Positions 5,537 through 6,661 of a stretch of 6,661 nucleotides of DNA are shown piece by piece. Position 1 is the stretch's first letter, and each line of letters opens with the position of its first letter. The notes below the pieces were generated by a model. That model did no database searches. It worked only from the letters and a program-made list of their open reading frames with translations, and was not told the origin of the DNA. The DNA is from an uncultured Clostridia bacterium (lineage in GTDB: Bacteria > Bacillota > Clostridia > Christensenellales > UBA1242): assembly GCA_934746185.1 (NCBI GenBank), contig CAKVEY010000050.1, positions 1 to 6,661 of the forward strand, in the 5' to 3' direction. The translations under genes were made by a program, and so were the position numbers.

Positions 5537-6151
5537 TTATATCGTTCTATAATAATATGTCATTCCATTATGTGATGTATCTGCCTTTTCTACAAATAGT
5601 TTAAACATATATTCATTTGTTGTAGTGCTAAATTCATAACGAATTTCAAAAGTATAAACCGAACCTTCCACAAAATATCCATCACTATCTTTTTGTTTGT
5701 TTGTTACATAATAAAACTTATAAAGTTCACTTGGATTATCAGCAAAATAATCATCAATATTATTTTTTTGAATTATATTATAATAATAAGTTGTTGAAGA
5801 ACTCATAAATATGTTTGCAATGCCAAAATATCCGTTATAATTATTTTTAAAATAATCTAAATATGTTTCTGCATTTTGCGTCAATAAATTTGCATCATTG
5901 CAAGGTTGTGAAAAGGAATATCCATCATTAAACCAAGTAACACTTGATGAAATCGTGCCTATAAGTCCTGTTGGAGCATTTAAGTTTGATAACCCAACAT
6001 CAGATAATTCTGTTTCAGTGAACCACTTAGTACTATCGTGTAAATTTTTGTTACCACCACTATCGTTATCACCACAGCCACAAAGAAAAAATGCTGGAAT
6101 GATTAGTATAAAAGCAAATATAAAACTTAATATTTTCTTTTTCAATTTCAT
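5537..6151 (-). CDS. Lipoprotein of unknown function
   Basis: A 204-residue precursor with a lysine-rich N-terminus (2-6), a hydrophobic core (7-23) and a lipobox LCGC at 23-26, so Cys26 is the likely lipidated residue after signal peptidase II cleavage. Cys24 is unlikely because its -1 to -3 residues fit poorly. A short Gly/Asn/Asp/Ser linker leads to a mature domain with WFTETELSDVGLSNL (43-57), a WFNDGYSFSQPC segment (73-84), and a C-terminal half rich in tyrosine and beta-strand-like alternation (YTFEIRYEF, 166-174). I do not recognise the domain; it should sit on the outer face of the cytoplasmic membrane. The start has AGGAG (6160-6156), four bases from the ATG. No convincing promoter was found in the 123 bases upstream, so it may be read from the gene before it. 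Confidence 0.85.
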   Translation of the reverse strand: MKLKKKILSFIFAFILIIPAFFLCGCGDNDSGGNKNLHDSTKWFTETELSDVGLSNLNAPTGLIGTISSSVTWFNDGYSFSQPCNDANLLTQNAETYLDYFKNNYNGYFGIANIFMSSSTTYYYNIIQKNNIDDYFADNPSELYKFYYVTNKQKDSDGYFVEGSVYTFEIRYEFSTTTNEYMFKLFVEKADTSHNGMTYYYRTI

Positions 6152-6274
6152 TTTTCTCCTTAAAATTTAATTTTGTAATTTGTATAATTTATAAACATTT
6201 TAAAAATAATTAAAATTATCATTAAACATATTTTTATTATGATTTTAACTAATTCTAATTAAATATCAGTTTAA

Positions 6275-6661
6275 TTATTGAATTTTATCAACATCTTCAT
6301 TCTCAAATTTTTTTCTATCAAAAATTGCTCGCTCTTTATACACGATAATTGGAACAAGTTCTCTTTTTTGTAACTTTGCGTAAACTTTTTCACTTACCTG
6401 TTCTTCATTTTCGCACAATATTCCATTATCGTTAGTATATTCAAATTTTAAATTGTAAATAGTGTAATTAGAAACACAACCATTAATATTTTCTGTTACT
6501 TCTGTTGCGAATAAATCAATTATTCTACCGTTTTCACTATGTCCTTTTTTTGAAACTTCCATAGATTTTTTCCCATCAATAATCATTTTTATGCCATTGA
6601 TAGTAAAATATATACTAGCAATCATCATAATAGATGCAATAAAACACATAAAAATGCCACC
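6275..6661 (-). CDS. DUF3592-like small membrane protein (5' end at window edge)
   Basis: From ATG at 6649 this encodes 124 residues, but the frame stays open to the window edge and adds Gly-Gly-Ile-Phe. These residues lengthen the first hydrophobic segment to a normal membrane-helix length, so the real start may lie outside. One helix (about residues 1-22) is followed by a short KKGHSENGRIIDL segment (34-46), a beta-rich domain with YNLKFEYTNDNG (65-76), and ELVPIIVYKERAIFD (97-111). This pattern of helix, 'G.I', 'Y...FEY...G' and a final 'V.V.Y' strand resembles DUF3592 proteins, whose role is unknown. A GGTGG eight bases before ATG 6649 is a poor ribosome site. It precedes the lipoprotein gene by 123 bases on the same strand, with no clear terminator between. 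Confidence 0.65.
   Translation of the reverse strand, partial: GGIFMCFIASIMMIASIYFTINGIKMIIDGKKSMEVSKKGHSENGRIIDLFATEVTENINGCVSNYTIYNLKFEYTNDNGILCENEEQVSEKVYAKLQKRELVPIIVYKERAIFDRKKFENEDVDKIQ

Noticed and set aside
5898..6170. Plus-strand 90-codon ORF
   Set aside because: Antisense to the lipoprotein signal peptide and N-terminus; no promoter or ribosome site and no recognisable domain.
6239..6273. Imperfect 7-bp hairpin after the DUF3592-like gene
   Set aside because: Large loop, one wobble pair and no T-tract on the minus strand, so not supported as a terminator.

Overview
The window is very AT-rich, with lysine-, asparagine- and isoleucine-rich proteins and TAA at every complete gene end. 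It uses TGG for tryptophan and carries Bacillota-type parts: a lipobox lipoprotein, an XRE regulator fused to membrane helices, and a GT8 glycosyltransferase. I read it as chromosomal DNA of a low-GC Bacillota-like bacterium, perhaps an uncultured gut lineage; the taxon is an inference. There is no rRNA, tRNA, CRISPR array, transposase or phage gene.

Layout. Positions 1-4490 hold five minus-strand genes, in transcription order: a GT8 glycosyltransferase (4490-3675), a class I SAM methyltransferase (3600-2824), two tandem paralogous single-pass membrane proteins (2752-1781 and 1780-767), and an RluA-family pseudouridine synthase that runs off the left edge. The last three form a tight operon: zero spacing between the paralogs and a one-base TAATG overlap into the synthase. 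Divergent from the glycosyltransferase is a plus-strand XRE/four-helix membrane regulator (4670-5269) ending in a hairpin terminator. Convergent to it, on the minus strand, are a lipoprotein (6151-5537) with its own terminator and the end of a DUF3592-like membrane protein cut by the right edge.

The most interesting signal is in the promoters. Four good sigma-A-type promoters are visible. Three of them (regulator, methyltransferase, first paralog) put the -10 box only 6-9 bases before the ATG and have no usable Shine-Dalgarno, which predicts leaderless or near-leaderless mRNAs. The internal operon genes, the glycosyltransferase and the lipoprotein carry clear Shine-Dalgarno sites. The regulator/glycosyltransferase intergenic region also holds a perfect 9-bp inverted repeat, plus a third exact copy of its half-site that overlaps the glycosyltransferase -35 box. 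This suggests the membrane regulator controls the divergent glycosyltransferase. A perfect 12-bp tandem repeat abuts the methyltransferase -35 box.

Taken together the region looks like cell-envelope and housekeeping genes. I do not see a convincing novel defence or biosynthetic system. The leaderless pattern, the candidate regulator circuit and the uncharacterised paralog pair are what deserve a second look.
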